A stretch of DNA of 64,000 nucleotides, taken from Callipepla californica brunnescens. Taxonomy: Eukaryota; Chordata; Aves; Galliformes; Odontophoridae. The first letter of the stretch is position 1. Every line of letters starts with the position of its first letter. The stretch covers positions 54,500,733-54,564,732 of the forward strand of contig JALIRH010000002.1 of NCBI GenBank assembly GCA_023055505.1. Direction: 5' to 3'. Both the position numbers and the translations under genes were made by a program. The notes under the pieces were generated by a model. The model had not been told where the DNA came from and ran no database searches. It saw only the letters and a list, made by a program, of their open reading frames with translations. Of the stretch, positions 1 to 14,264 are shown piece after piece.

Positions 1-1225
1 ATCAGTGGAGGCAAATGCATAGGGAGCCAGATTTGTCCTCAGTTTGTGTGGTCAGGCCTGGCTGCACAGAAGAAAATGGGAGAGGGCAAAGGAGAGTTCA
101 GTCAGAGATGTGGGTGAGCACATAAATAACATGGGTGTTAATGGGTGAGAGGCAATCTGAACTAACTGGGCAGCAGAGAATTGTCAGCAGTTGTGGGGTT
201 TTTTGTTGTTTTGTCAAGAGTCAAGGAAGAATTAACAAGAAATTAAAGGACAGAAAGATAAAAGCAGAAAAGGCACACGAGGCGAGGCAAAAGCTACCCC
301 TGGAATTAAGCCTAATTGGAAAGCGGTTATGAGTGAAATGAATGAGGAGAAAGCAGTGAGTAAGGAAAGAGGAGGGAGCAGTCTGAGGATTGTCAGCTTT
401 TGAGCACAGAAGGAAAAATACTGCACCCGAGACTGATGCACTCACCTGCAAATGGCCACCACAGGGAAAGAAGCAATGAGTGGCTCTGTGTTTTCTAGAC
501 TGAAAGAGAAAAGACAGTTCCTCACTGACTGCAAGAAGCATGGTTTCAGTGGGAGGGGTGAGGAATAAAAAAACCCAACAAAACAGTAAACCTCTTTCTC
601 TCTCTTTTTCCAGTCACTCTACCTTTATTTTGTGCCTTCAGTTAGCTGTGAGTGCAAATGATATCATTAAGTTATCCAGCTATCTGACTGCACCCACAAG
701 TCAGTACTTGGAAGGCTGAATCCTATCATTTGCACCCGGGGTTAATGCACTGGAGTGAATCGTGGGTGCCGAGTAGATTCCGGCAGAATTGGAGGCTGAG
801 CTGAGGCCAATATAAAAATATATCCTGAGCATTTAGCTGGCACTCTCCCGCCACTTGGATGACACCTGACCTTTGCTTCTGTGTGCGTGTGTTTTTGAGC
901 TGCCCAAGCAGAGAGAAAATCATTTTGAAGCCTCCTGCTATAAAAGTCAGTATCTCCCCGAGTGGACTGACTGTCCTCTGAAAAAGTGTAAATGCTTAAC
1001 CTCAGTCAAGTAGGCTCAAAGGGCAACACACTGGCTTGCTGGAAGAGGAACAGAGAGGGAGAAAGTGTCAGCACGTACATATGGGAACTATTCCCTGGCT
1101 TCCTCCTGGGCTTTTGCTACCTTTTTTGTTCGCTCTCCAAATTTAAGGTTTATTGGTACTTGCCCAGGCTATGCGAAAGGCTCCTTGCAACAGGCTAAGG
1201 CCATTATCATTCGTGGGGAAATAAC

Positions 1226-1253
1226 AAAAAAAAAAAAAAAAAAAAAAAAAAAA
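1226..1253. repeat. Poly(A) tract of 28 A
   Basis: An uninterrupted run of 28 A, followed 40 bp later by a shorter A run. The upstream sequence has no long open frame and no AATAAA at the expected distance, and I saw no obvious flanking direct repeat. A processed pseudogene is therefore not supported, and I treat it as a simple repeat. Confidence 0.9.
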
Positions 1254-2100
1254 GCATCCCCACATTAAAGGGGTTATATCTCTTTAAAAAATATCCTAAA
1301 AAAAAAAATCAGTTGTTAGAGGCGGTGTTGCCCCAGTGCCAGCTTTATGCCTTCAACTAATGTGCTTCTCCAGGAACAGTCTTTAAATGAGAAGTTACGG
1401 CTGCTTTTCTGATTGAAACAAACTAGTGTTGATTGCTGATCAGCCATCTGTAAAGGAGGGCATCTCAGGAAGGATATGAGCTAATGAAAAAATGGACCTG
1501 ATTTGAAAGTGTGATGTGCTTCATGCCACAGGCCAGTCTGAGTGGCATGAGATTATATCAGTGCAAGTGAGAGGTAGATTGAGAATAAGTAACTTCTGTC
1601 TTAAAGATTAAATGGCAAATTTGCTATTAAATGTGAAAGACATAAAATGGAATTAACGCTTTGAGGGTGTTAGCTGTGGTTATATACACTCTGCAAATGG
1701 CACTTCCATCCTGTCACTTGCGTTGTCAAACGGCACACTCTTCTCATTGCAGCTCAATTAATACTCATCCAGAAGTATCAATTAAAGAAATGAGAAATGA
1801 AGTGTTGACCCTTAACAGCCACCCACACATCACCCACTTCACAAGCACATTTCGTGTGGCATTACTTCTCCAAATGACCTTTGTAACTGGTAAAATATTA
1901 TTGATGAAATCATTAGGTTTCTTGGTAACCAATTGATAATTTTCATCTGGGTTGCTTGGTGCTGATAACATTACCCTTGTTGTAACTAAGAGACAAATGC
2001 TGCCGTGGAAGCACATGGGGCTCACTGGGTACTCCTGCATTTTAGAACTTGAATTTCCAAACATCTTTGGTGCACACTGAAATTAACAGACCTGACAATT

Positions 2101-2188
2101 AAAAAAACAAAAACAAATAAACAAACAAACAAAAAAATCCCTTCCCAAAACAAAACAAAAACAACAAAAAAGAAAACAAATACAAAAC
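2101..2188. repeat. A-rich (AAAC)n-type low-complexity tract
   Basis: About 88 bp made almost entirely of A and C, including several AAAC units and AAAACA units, broken by a short TCCCTTCCC segment. It is low-complexity DNA with no coding content. Confidence 0.85.
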
Positions 2189-5100
2189 ATGTAAGTGGTA
2201 AAGGGAGCTGTTGTTGTGTTATTGTGTGAGGTGTTTTACGCTGAGCTTCGTTATGTTTTGTCTTGCTATTACACTACACCTAGCTGCATGCTTTTGTTTT
2301 GTGATGTGATACAAACTGACATAAGTAAAAACTAAGTAGAAATGCTAGATTTGGATTCAAACTGGGGTGTGAAACGGAACAGCCCAAATTTAGAGAGAGC
2401 TGGATCGAAGTATTTTGCTTGGGACAGAAGCCAAGTACAAGCTTTGCTGTGATACCTAATTAATTTCGAAGAACCCCAAAATGTAAAGATATCCAAATTC
2501 AAAGTGCAGGGGTCTAACGCCTCTTTAGATATGAGCACAAACGAACGGAAAACATCAAGTGGAGTATTCTACTGTATTTTGAAGTTGTCTTTCCAACCCT
2601 CATTTCTTTTCTTGGTTGTTATTTTTTGCCAACAGATTCAACTCTTTCCTGAAATTCCATCTCATGCAAATCCCTAGGATATCTGTGGATGGAAATTACT
2701 TTTGCTACATGACTTCCTTGCATAGTCAAGTCTTTAGTCATTTGGGTTTTTTAAAATTTCCTTGAGTGCTTTTGATTGTGTGGGTGTTGCTGTACATGCC
2801 AGTATGCTTTGTGTCAGCTCTTTTCAATGCTTTGCTGCTTATGCTTCATACCATTTCTTTTTGTTGTAATGCAGCATCAAATATTTTCCTGTAAATTTTA
2901 AAATCATCAACCACATTGGTTTTTGTTTTAGCATGTTTTTTGCATATGCATTTATATTTAATACACATCACAAATTGAGACTGTACTACCTGGCTTGGTC
3001 CTACCTCAACAGAAGGAAGCTCTCCTTCTGCGACCTTTTTACTGTTGTGTTAAGAGGCCATCAGTTTTGCTGGAGGAGTTCTGCTAAGTCTCCAGTCGAG
3101 CCTAAATTGAAGGGCCAAGGCGTACATGCTGCATCCTATCATTATTATGCATATCACCACCAAGGCAGACTGTCATCATTTTCAAACAATAATACTTGCA
3201 AGTCAAGACTGTCAGAGCTGCTTAAGGGATTCAGATACCCCATTTCCACATAGTTAAATGGGGCTATTTTGAGATGCTCAGTGATACTGTTTACCCCAGG
3301 GAGTGCATGAGGAAAACCTTGTGTGTAGAACACACTTTCCAATGCAGATGCCTTGGTTGAGGGGCCCCGTGCAGAGGTAAACAGATGAAAATGGAAAGGC
3401 TTAACAATATTCTGAAAAAAAAAAAAAATCATATGTGGTGAGAGGCTAGATTTTCAAACTCTGCTTATTTTGGTAATGCTCAGTTTTTCAGTCCAATCTA
3501 GTTGAAAGAGAATGACACATTGCAAAGACACTGGTGGTTGAATATTGCTAAACATGGTCTATGAGAGACTTTCTTGTCAGTTGTTTGGACCTCATCAAGC
3601 TTAAAATGTTTATGTGGTGATTTCCATGCTGAGAACTGGCGTCGTTCAATCACAGATGCAAAGGAAGGACAGAAAATCAAAATAAACTGATAAAAGTAAA
3701 ACAAAGAAGTTGGAAGTAGGGAAAACAAAGAAATAAGCAGAGAATACATAGAAATAAGTATGACATTTTGCTTGAAAATTAAAAGGAGAAATGTCAGAAA
3801 ATACCAGAAACTGTCTCCAATCTTAATCATTGCCCTGGTTCCTGTTCCATATAGCACTCTCTCTATGATATTACAACTTAGGCTTTTTCATTTGAGAACC
3901 TGTGTCTGGTTTATTGAGAAGAGCATCCTGTGCTGTGATCTGGACAACACAGTGATTGTTGCCACCTTGCTTATATGTTGTGGAAATGAAAGAAGCTCTT
4001 GTGCCTGGGACAAGGAAGAGGGGGAAGAAAAGGCTTGAAACATAATGCTGAGTAACTTGATTCTAACACAGCTCCATTCCCAATTTTTTCATCTGATAGT
4101 AGGCAAGTTGCTTCAGAAAAAGTCTTCCATAGGAAGCCTGATTTTCTGGGATTGGAGTAAGGTGTTAGAGGTCTGGATGTCAGAGCTGCAGACTTCCCAC
4201 TGCCACACTTGAGGTCAAGAGGATATTTGCTCTGAAAAGAGAAAGTACTATGAAAGTGCAAAACTCTACAAAATCAGACTGTGGCATTTTTAGTTGGAAA
4301 TCCCAAATTAAATGACATGTTTGAGAATTTTTGTATTAACCTCTGTCTCAGTCTTTATGAATTTAAACCAGAGGCAGTAATTTCACATTTCTTCACAGTA
4401 TTGTTGTGAAAGTAATTTCTTAACGATGGCAAAAAATCTAAATGATTGTTATAACAATACCACAAGAAGAGCGAGAGAGGAAAACAATAATTTTGTATTC
4501 AGTGAAGAGCTGGACAGTTACACACTGAATGATGAGGATAAAGAATAATACCAAATAGTAATCTGGTTTGAAGAACCCTGTTTTCCTTGTTTACAGAACG
4601 GGGAAGGTACTGTGGAAAAACGGGACACAATCATGTAATTAAGGGCTGTGTCATGACATGTAAACCGAAAGAGGACAAATAAAGGTTTTGTAGTGACACC
4701 AGTTTTGACTTTTCATCTTTTGTTAATTTTCTTATCGTCTTCGGCATTTTTTAATGTGTTCTTAGATTAAAAAATATCTGATTACTGATATCTGAAGATA
4801 TACTTAAAAACTCAAATTCAATATACTATTAGGTTTGTATTTACATATGAATAGTTTTGTAAGTGGCAAAGGGAAACCTGTCCATCTGTTGAGAAGGATG
4901 GCCTTTTGGGTTTAGCATCTTACATACTTGGATTGTGTGTATAATGACTCAAGGGCAAAATCTAGAGGTACTCATCAGTAGAAAATGACATCTGTAGGGG
5001 ATGGAAAATGAAAAATATTTTTTAGTCATTTAAAAAAGTCTTTCTAACCTACTTTTTTTTTGTTCCGGAAGGTACTAATGAAGTGCTCTGCGCAACTGCT

Positions 5101-8100
5101 GGCATTGGCTATTACTGGGACGAAGTGGGGAAAGGTAGGCTGACAGATGGATGTAGCTGCATTATAGACATTTTCTATAGTCACCCCTCTGAGAATGAAG
5201 GCATAAATGAATGTGAAGGTGAAACTTAAAATGTGTATGGATGTTCCTTTTATCCAGGAAAGGACAACTAACGAAGCAGTTGGAGCACAGTATTTTCTTT
5301 GCAGGCGTTCTATCAGGCTTATAATGACATATTTTGGAATAGGAGAGTCACAGTGGACTCCCTTGCTTAACTGTCGTCATCACTTACCATTTGCAAAATG
5401 GAAGGCTTTCTAATCCTGTGTCGGTGTGCGTGACTCACCCTCAGTGACTCACAGTGAACAGGAGCTCTGTAAAACAGTTTCAGCTGGAACTCAAGCCCTG
5501 TGCACCATGTGGCATACAAAGTCAAAATGAAGCGGCACGCTGTCCTTTCCCCTCTGCACCCTGCCTCACCCCTTACCCTCAGTCATATGGCCAGAGCTGC
5601 CCTGCAAGTGGCTGCTCTGGCAGACCAGGAATTTAGGAATTATTCAATAATGCTAATTGATGGTCAGATCAATCTAAATCTTTCTTTTTTTTTTTTTTTT
5701 TTTGGTTGCTTCCGAACACGAACCACAAAAGAAATATTTCCAGCACACATACTGGGTTTATATGACTTGTGGTGGGGGATAGCACTCCTGTGAGACTTGG
5801 ACATTTTGAGGACTGTGTGGCTGGGACATTTGCCTTTAATATCTTCCATCCTTAGTGACACTTCAATCCTTTGTGACACTTCATGCTAGATTACAGATTA
5901 TAACCACTTCCAGAGCAAAGGTTCATGAGAGAAAGAATCCATTTAAGGAATGTTTGTCTTACTTGTAGAGAATTTGGAATTAGGACTGATTGCCACAGCT
6001 AGCAAGAAAAGAGAGATCTGCAGGTAGCTGCATGAAGAAGATGAACTACAAGGAAGGACTTATCTGATCTACACTGGGGCTGAATTCTTTAGGTTTACCA
6101 CATTATAAAGTTTGTCCTCACAACTCACCCATGTCACATTACTAGATCCAGCCGATAACAGGATGGGTGAATAACAGAATGGATACCCAGCTCTCTGGGA
6201 TTGCTCCCTAATCATTTAGCGAAATGCTTAATGAGGGACAAACTGTTAGGTGCCTAAAGCTACTTACTTGGCTAATAAGGGAATGGTGTTCCTAACTGTC
6301 TTGGAGCCCATGACCCTGGACAGAAATATCAGTAATAGATACACCACGGTCTGTTGGAGAAGACTCTTCCTTCTAATTTATACTAATACACAAGATTTTT
6401 TACAATTAGATAAACCCACAGGCAATCTTCCAGTTAATAAGGCTTATTAGCCAAAAAGGACATAAAAATGGGCTGAAAACTAAGAAAAAGAGAAAACTAG
6501 CATAAAACTTTGAACTCTCTTTCCTGTGTTTGCAACACATCTCTTTCTTCCTTTCCATGCATATTGTAATGAATGAATTGAGTCATAAGAATGCTTGTGG
6601 AAACAGCATATCTTAAGTGGAGAATGGGTATAGCTGCAGACAGCACATAAAAACCTCATAAATAGAATCAACCTAACCAGCAATGCGGCTCTCAGCCAAT
6701 CTGGAAGCAGAAATCAGGCCATGTGATTTGTTTGTTCAGACAAAACTAGCACAGGCAGCTACAAACTGGTGAAGAAGAAGCTGCAGAAGAAGAAATATTA
6801 GTATAAATTATTCATTGTGGATCATTTTGAATAATGAGCAAATCTGAGAAAATAATGACCCGTTCACACACAATTTGCATGGAGAAAAAAGCAGCTAAAA
6901 TTGATAAAATTCTTTGTTACAAATTATTTGCTGTGCACTGGGTGTTGGCATAACATACTCTGAAGCCTGACAGTTCCAGAATAATTAAAATATTAAAATG
7001 GCTCCATTTTAATCTTTGATCACATATCTAGATCACATTGCAGAAATGTCATGTTTACTCATGACTCATAATGAAGAAATGTAGAAATGTCATTATTAGA
7101 AACCCTGTTTTTACTGCATCACGTATCAAAATTCGCAGGCAAGCCATTACATTTCCTTTTTCATTTTGCAAGCATTTGTTTCCTGCAGGAGCTGAGGCCC
7201 ACATTTTCAAAACCAGAGGACCTCCTTATACAGGAAATGTGAGCCACCAGATGGCTTTTACTTTCCTGCCACCCACCACCCAATATTTGGGATGGCTCCA
7301 AACTTGCTGCCAGATTCCTATTTCTCCCCTCTTGCTCTAGAAGCCTGGCTCCCAATGTTATTGCACCCAGAGACTATTTATTGATTTTATAGCATAGACT
7401 GAGGAAGAAGTGATTAAAAACTTACCCTGCTTCACCAAGTCTTCTGTTGGTAAAGAGAAAAAATTATTCTCTTCACCTTGAGAAATGAGACCATGTGTGG
7501 TCCATTCGACTCGAGTGGGACTAAGGACATGTTGCAGTGGCTGCTGCTGACAGTGGTAACGTACCCTTCCACTTGGAGCAGCATGGCTGAAATCAGCATA
7601 GCGACGAGGTCAGGATGAAGCAGGTCATGACTGCTTCCCCCAGTCCTCAAAAGAGCAGTCTCTGCTCTTCTCTGCTGACAGTCCTGCTAGTCCACATGGC
7701 TGCTTTCAATATTCTACTCTTTTGGAGCTCAGAGAGCAATGGTAATATCCAGGATGGGAAAGAAGTAAATGAAAACACAATGCAGGAATAGAGAGGAGAA
7801 AAAAATAGTAAGTAACTGAATTTAGGCATGCTCAGGAGTAAGGGAGCAGCAGGTGTTTGCATACCAGCACATCTGTTCAGAAAATACTCCTTTAAATCCT
7901 GATTAAATACATAGTTTTGAAGCTTGACCTTTCTAAGTAATTAAAGATTTGCCTGGCATGCCTTTCAGAGATAAGCTGAAATAGACAAATGACTAAAATC
8001 TTTAGTTTCAGAAGAAGGCAATATGATTTTGTTTCCTTGTGTTTTCTATTATGCAACTAGCTTTTGCACAAAATACTTTGGAGTTTAGGCTGAGTTCACC

Positions 8101-11100
8101 ACTCATAATGACAAATGAAAAAGCTTAATTGTGGAAAAGCAAAACCCTGGCCTTGTAAAGATGTAGCTGAGGAGATCTGGTGGAAAAAAAATAGAAATAG
8201 AGTATTTCACTAATTACTGAGAGAACAGAGGAACACCCATTCTGTCACCCTACTGTCACAGTTTCGTTTGTTTGCTTTGTTTGTTTACGTGTTTGTTTTG
8301 ATGAAGATTCTCAAGAGGTCATCCAACAAGGAAACATCTCGTAATGAACTGTCAGTTCTCACTACTACTCAAACAAAGCCAAAGAATCAAATTTGGAAAA
8401 GTTTTTAACTAGCCAGGGCTACCAGATACTGAGCTTTGAAAATAAAGTAATCTCCATAATCAGCTCACTGCTGCTTAATATAAAATTGGCTGTATTTTGC
8501 TTTCTTGCCTGTTTTGGCAGGAATTAGCCCTTTGTATCTCCCAACCATCGTGGTTCCTCAGCTCTCTTTCTCACCTCTTATAAGCAAGTAAAAGCATCCT
8601 TCTGCTCTATAGTTACAAGGTGAAGCAATCACAACAACAACAAAAAAAATGGTAATTTGAAATCTGCAACATGTGTTTGCAACAAGTTTTGATGTTCTTT
8701 GTGAGGGTTTTGTGTGATAATGATTTTCATAACATGAAATCAGTCACTGGAATTAATGATTAATTTTTGTTAATTACTGACAGAGATGAAGTTACACTGA
8801 CTATCAACTGTCTGTTGAGCTTTAGTTTTATTATTCTCTTTCTGCAAGATATTGAGTTAGATTGGGATTTGTTATTTTTTATTTACAGGAACCGTGGCTA
8901 GTACACTACCATATGACAGTGAAAAGTTCCCACTTCTATTACAGTTGGCAAAAGGCAGTTCTTTCTTATGATAATAATTCACATAAGTACCTTGGCTGAA
9001 AAGTGAATTTTTTTTTTTTTTTGCTTTTTTTAAAATTGGCAAAATATCAAGTTTTGCTACTTTTGCTTTCTGCAAGAAATTGTCCTCATAGCTCCGCGCG
9101 GTAATTTGTGGCTTCTTACCAGAAAGCTAGATATGTGTCACTTGTACAAAGGTCAGTGAATTCCAGCTTTAAAATATCTCCAGGAATACAAGTCTGGCAG
9201 GAGGGAAGGTATTAAGCCAGATCACAGTCTATTACAGTTCATTACTATAGGTTTATTCAAGGACTGCTGAAATGAAAACAAGTAAAACTAGTGTAACTCT
9301 TTTTTATTTTTTTATTTTTTTTGTAGGCTCACTTTCCTTTCTTGCTCTTTTCCTTGGTTTAAAGCAGCCAGTGAGCTCTCAATTGTAGGTTGTGCACAAC
9401 ATGCCTACACACTTGATATTTTGTTGATGTTCTCGATGCATTGTGTAATGCTGTGCAGAGAAAAGTATGGCAATAATCTTCTCTTAGCTACAGAGGAAAG
9501 CTGCCTCTGTGTCCACTCTTCTGGAGATGCAAAAAGAGGAGGTGGAATGCAAAATATTGTTTTCAGATAAAGCACTGTAAAATGCTTTTAACAGCCCTCA
9601 ATTCTGATTAAGTGATATATTTACTGTTAGACTTTTATTACTATTACAAGAGCTTTTTGAAGGGTCTGGAGCTGGTTTCATGAACATGCTGATTCTCTGC
9701 TACTAGTGACCCTGTCTTGTAACACTTGAGTTTAAATGTCCATTACTATTTACATTAACTAATTGTTAATTACAACAGAATTCCTGGGGAAGTGCATAAG
9801 ACAAGCTATATGAATGCCAAATGAGTACATTAGTGATTGGTGTTATTACAGTGAATACAAAATGATTTCATAATGACTGAGGAGGTAATATATAATGGAA
9901 AGAATTGCTCCCTTTTTGATATACTCCCCACAGAACTAGAACTCATTCTTGGACATCATTCAGAAGCTGCAACATAGCCTGGAGGCCTCTAATCCAGTCC
10001 TGCAAGGAGCTTGCTCTGAAACACAGTCCACACCCTTGCGGAGTAAGACATGTATTGGAATTTATTATTTATGGCTCATTGTTATGAGTTGCTGCTGTTG
10101 CCCAAAGCGCTATAGCTCATACTCAGTGATGTAGAGAATCTATGCTTCATAACTTGGTTTGAGCCCCAACGCTCAATCTGGAGTACAAGAGGGAAAAATT
10201 TCACTGGAAGGGCCTTAAAAAGAGTGTTCTTGTCCCCAGATAACTATTTGTGCTAGCTACTGTAGCTATTCTACTCTATTCTGTGGTGGTTTCTTTTAAT
10301 AGGACATTTCTCACTGTTGCATTTGAGGACAATGCTGATAAGTTCATGAGTAACATTTCGATGTGTGCTCTTATTTGGGGAACTTTGCCATTGTCAACCC
10401 ATCATAGAATGAGCTTCAGGGTAAGGAAACAGGATGGATAGATCTTTAAGGCATTTTGTGTCTGTTTTAATAAGATGTAGATATGTAAGATTTGTTGAAA
10501 TCCGACACTTGTGTAGAACATAAACACCGAGAAGTGAAGTTTTTTGTCTAAATGTTGTGGAATTTTTGTTTAGTTTTGAGAAGTGTCCTCCATTTGACTT
10601 GATAGAAGTTTAGAATCCTTCGGTCTAATTACCCAAGTAAAACACCAGGTCCTATTCCAATAGAGTTGGAAGAATAAACAGAGCAGGTGAGAGAACCGGT
10701 CCACAGCACACTGCAGTCATTTAGAGTCTGTTCTTTGGATGAGGCTCTATGCAAAGGACCAAGTGCTGTGCTGCATACTCAGGAATTCATTGTTTTAGGA
10801 GAAAGGCCAAACACTAGTAGGCACTGATAAGTGAAGTGGCATGTATCACAGTGGTGAGTGTCCCTGGCACTGAATGTTTTGGCGGCGAAGACTATACATT
10901 TGCCAATTTTGCATTCAAAGAGCGGATTGATAAAATAATCTGATGAGTCTCTTTCCTCTTTAATTTCTGTGATTTAAGAGGAGGAGGCTGTATTTAGTAA
11001 CCAGTGGGCTCCAGTTCCACTGGAATAAAGACATTAAATGCAATGTTTCCGGTAACTACAAATTACCCCATGACTACAGTTGTGCCTGGGACTTTCTGGC

Positions 11101-13686
11101 GACCCACCGTGAGAGCTAATGAAGATGCCCTTTTATAAAGTGCAGTATTTCTGGCAGTTATTTTTAATGGGTCGTGCTGTGTTAGAAAATCATGCCTGCA
11201 AGATTCCCTGGAGTGGCAGTTGGGATGATATTACTTTCAATGAATCACAGCAGCCACCATAAGGGCAGGGCAGTATCTATGGCAGCAGTACTGAGCAATG
11301 GTGCAACATCAAATGAACGACTCAGCTGGTGACATCTGGCCCCTCTGATCATAACAATTCTGTAGTGTGTAGTACTCCAAAGAGTCCATCCTTCAAGATG
11401 ATATGTTAAAATGAGGTGTATTTTTGTGTTCATCTTGGGTGACTATTCAGTCAGGCATGGGAGATCCTGTGAGAAAATGAAGGAAGTAATGGAAAAAAGT
11501 TGTCCTCCTTGATTCAGCTCTCACTGGTAAACAATTGCTTTGCACCTTATTGTTGCTGAGCTTGCTTATGGGGGAATGGCAGTGCCTTTGAGAGATGTTC
11601 CAGTAGAAAGAAAGATGCTGCTGTGGCCATGGAGGCCCTGAGAAGCATAGGTGAGCATCAAAAAGTTTTTTAAGTGATTTTCAGTTTTCTTTTCAAGGCT
11701 GGGTTTTAGAAAAAGAAAGAAAATAATATTGGATGTTGCTCTACAAATATGAAATGCCATTACTAATTTCCTATCTCACTGGTATCTTCATCATATCAGG
11801 TATTATGTGTAAAAAAAAATGTATTTTTGTTTGCAACAATGTCTTCCGTGAAAGTTTTCTTGATGATACTTGGGTGTTGCAAAGGCAAAAGGTGGTACAA
11901 TCTGTGACAACTAATGAGAGTGAAATGCCAGCCTTTGAAAGAGCTTTGCTTTCTCTACACTGAGTGCTTTAAAAAGCCATCTGCTTACTTGAAATGGCTG
12001 CAACACATGGTGCTCTTCCCCAATCCAATATGTGCTGCAAATTGTAGGCACATGGATCCAGTCAAGGACACAGTGTCTGTCTTAGCTTTGGATCTCCTTG
12101 CTATTGTCAGTAAGAGTCTCATCCTTAAACTTGGCTCTTGTGTGTGTTAATTATTTCCTTTTCATGTCCAGCTGGCACAGTACATCAGCACCTTAAGTTG
12201 CTCAATTTGATCCTTGTGCTCATGAACAAGGTAATTAAGCAAGCTACAATTTAAGGAAATGTATTTGCCTTGACTTGTTGCAAGTCTTCAGGCAGTGCTC
12301 TATCCTAAATCATTTGATAATGTAAGATGCTCTGTGCAGTTTCCCACTTGACTGAGGTTTAGTTCAACAGGTCACAAAATCAGTAATTGATTCTCAGCGT
12401 GTCTCTGTTGATTTTATTACAATAATGAGGACCATCTTTTTTCATCTCTGCTAATATGTTACTAAAACCATCGGTTTCTCAGTTTGGTGTCGGAATGACT
12501 TTGACAGGTTGTTAGCAACTATATGATGTACAGAACATCACAGAGATGTCTCAAACTGTGTTGCTGCATGCCTTAGAGAGCCTTAGGTGGTCGTGAAATA
12601 AGTGAACACACTTACAAGAAAAAGTTATAGCAAAGACCAAAAATATTCTTCCAGTTTTGATGTCCTAATGAAGAAGTTCTTTATGCCAGCTTGGATTCTT
12701 GATCACTGAGGAATGCTGCGTTTCACAGGAATGGGTGACACTGCAAGGCAGACATGCTGGATTAACCACCGATTAAAATCTCTGGGAAAAGTTTCCTTAT
12801 CTCCTGAGGTTCTATTTTTCTTTGTTGCTGTTATTGTTTTTTGAGTAGGAACACTTTATAGTTAAGATGTGCACATCTTGAAAGACTTCTGTACTCTTTC
12901 AGATTGAAAACAGCAAACAAATAATGAGATGAAAGTTAGGAAGGCAGCTCTACAGGATTATCTCTCCTGCTTAATTTACCAATTCATGTGCACTACCCTC
13001 AGATTTTGGGATTCAAAAAGAAAACTCAAAACACATCTGCCTGTTAACGCAAATCTTCTGACATCAGCATTCAGCCTGGCTACATGTGACATACAGTTTT
13101 TGGTTTTAGATTCTCAAGTCACAAGCTATACTCACATATGTAACAAAATGAAGGAGAATGAGCACAACTTCTGGAATAATGTTGCTGAGAGCTCTGGCTT
13201 GCAAAATGAAAAACAAAACCACCAAAACCAATGGCATTAACAAAAAAGCCACTGATTTGAATACAATGAAGAACAAGGCTAATGTCCTTATACACTGAAG
13301 GAGTTTTTATGTACCTGCAACTAATGAAATGAATTCAACAACATAGTACTTTTATGGTCCATTTTATGACCAGGTAATTATATATTTTAGCTAGTCCAAA
13401 TTAATTGCCATTTTACTGTTTTCTGGTTTAAAGGGAAAAGATTTTTATTAGTACAGTGAGGAAGATTCTCAACCAGAACACAAGGCTTTTATCAGCAAGT
13501 GGAATGAAATGAAATAAAGCTTTACTCTTCTTTCCTGCAGGAATATTTTATCTACTTTCTTGTGATATTTCTCTCTCAAAGCCACTTTAGACTTCCATGC
13601 TACACACTACTTTAGAAAACAAGTGATCAACTCCCCACACCCCTCTCCGAGGCAGAGGATGTAGGGAAGCTCATGGCGACAGCATT

Positions 13687-14259
13687 TGTCATGGTTTTAT
13701 GATTTTTGGTACTGGTATTCCACATCATAACATCATGTATTGCATTAAGAGTTAAAGAGCTAATACTCCAGCTCCATAGATCATTGATAATTCCAGGTAT
13801 ACCTGTCTCAGAAGAGAAGAAGCACTACAATCCCCAGAGGACTTTGCGATGCTTTGTATTTTTACGTGTTTTCCGCTCAGAGGGAACAGATAAAAACCCT
13901 CAGCGGTCACGGGACATTCTCTTTCCTTCGGGATCGACTCAGCAGTGGGTGCTCGCTGCCGTATCGCCTTCAGCATTAGCGTAAGGCCTTCGGTTTATCG
14001 GACACTCTCTCTTGCTCATTTTATTTGATTCATTAGCCTCAATTCCAATTATATTGTATTATATTCTGTTATTTTGCTTTCTGATATCTTATTTAGTAAA
14101 TTAGCTTTCCTCCTCAGATCGTTGCCGCTGTTTTGTTTCTAGGCCCATCTCCCTTTTCCCTTTTCCCTTTTTCCTTCCCCTTTCCTGGGGTGTGGGTCCG
14201 TGGGTCCCCCACACAATCGTCACGGAACCGGGCCGATGCAGCCCGGTAAACCGTTGACA
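13687..14259 (+). mobile_element. Endogenous-retrovirus-type LTR, complete copy 1
   Basis: This 573-bp sequence starts TGTCATGG and ends CCGTTGACA, the usual TG...CA termini of an LTR. It matches the copy at 62717-63291 over its full length with about 20 differences by eye. A TATA-like GATAAAAA lies at 13889-13896, and an AGTAAA that might serve as a polyadenylation signal lies near 14095. Close to the U5 end is a short hairpin with stem CCGGGC/GCCCGG. A 5-bp target duplication is typical of ERVL-like integrases, while alpharetroviruses usually make 6 bp. I could not name the family. The open frames inside it are shared by all copies because they are LTR sequence, and they are not genes. Confidence 0.88.
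13889..13896 (+). promoter_or_regulatory. TATA-like box in LTR copy 1
   Basis: GATAAAAA lies about 200 bp into the LTR, a usual position for the U3 promoter. It is conserved in the second full copy. The inverted partial arm stops just short of this element. Activity is inferred, not shown. Confidence 0.45.
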
Positions 14260-14264
14260 TTTTT

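Larger units (their letters stand above)
1..13681. other. Non-coding stretch without a recognised gene
   Basis: No open frame here exceeds about 120 codons, and none resembles a protein family I recognise. The sequence is AT-rich with few CpGs. It carries the A-rich tracts listed separately, a T19 run at 5685-5703 and a T-rich run near 9010. I see no young transposon. It could be intergenic DNA or intron. Conserved regulatory elements may be present but cannot be shown from a single sequence. Confidence 0.7.

Noticed and set aside
1000..1260. Processed pseudogene ending in the A28 run
   Set aside because: The upstream sequence has no recognisable coding content, no AATAAA at the right distance and no evident target duplication.
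13706..13984. 92-codon ORF, repeated almost identically at 62.7 kb and in part at 14.2-14.4 kb (minus)
   Set aside because: It lies wholly or mostly inside the LTR (U3/R), and its recurrence reflects LTR copies. No protein family is recognisable.
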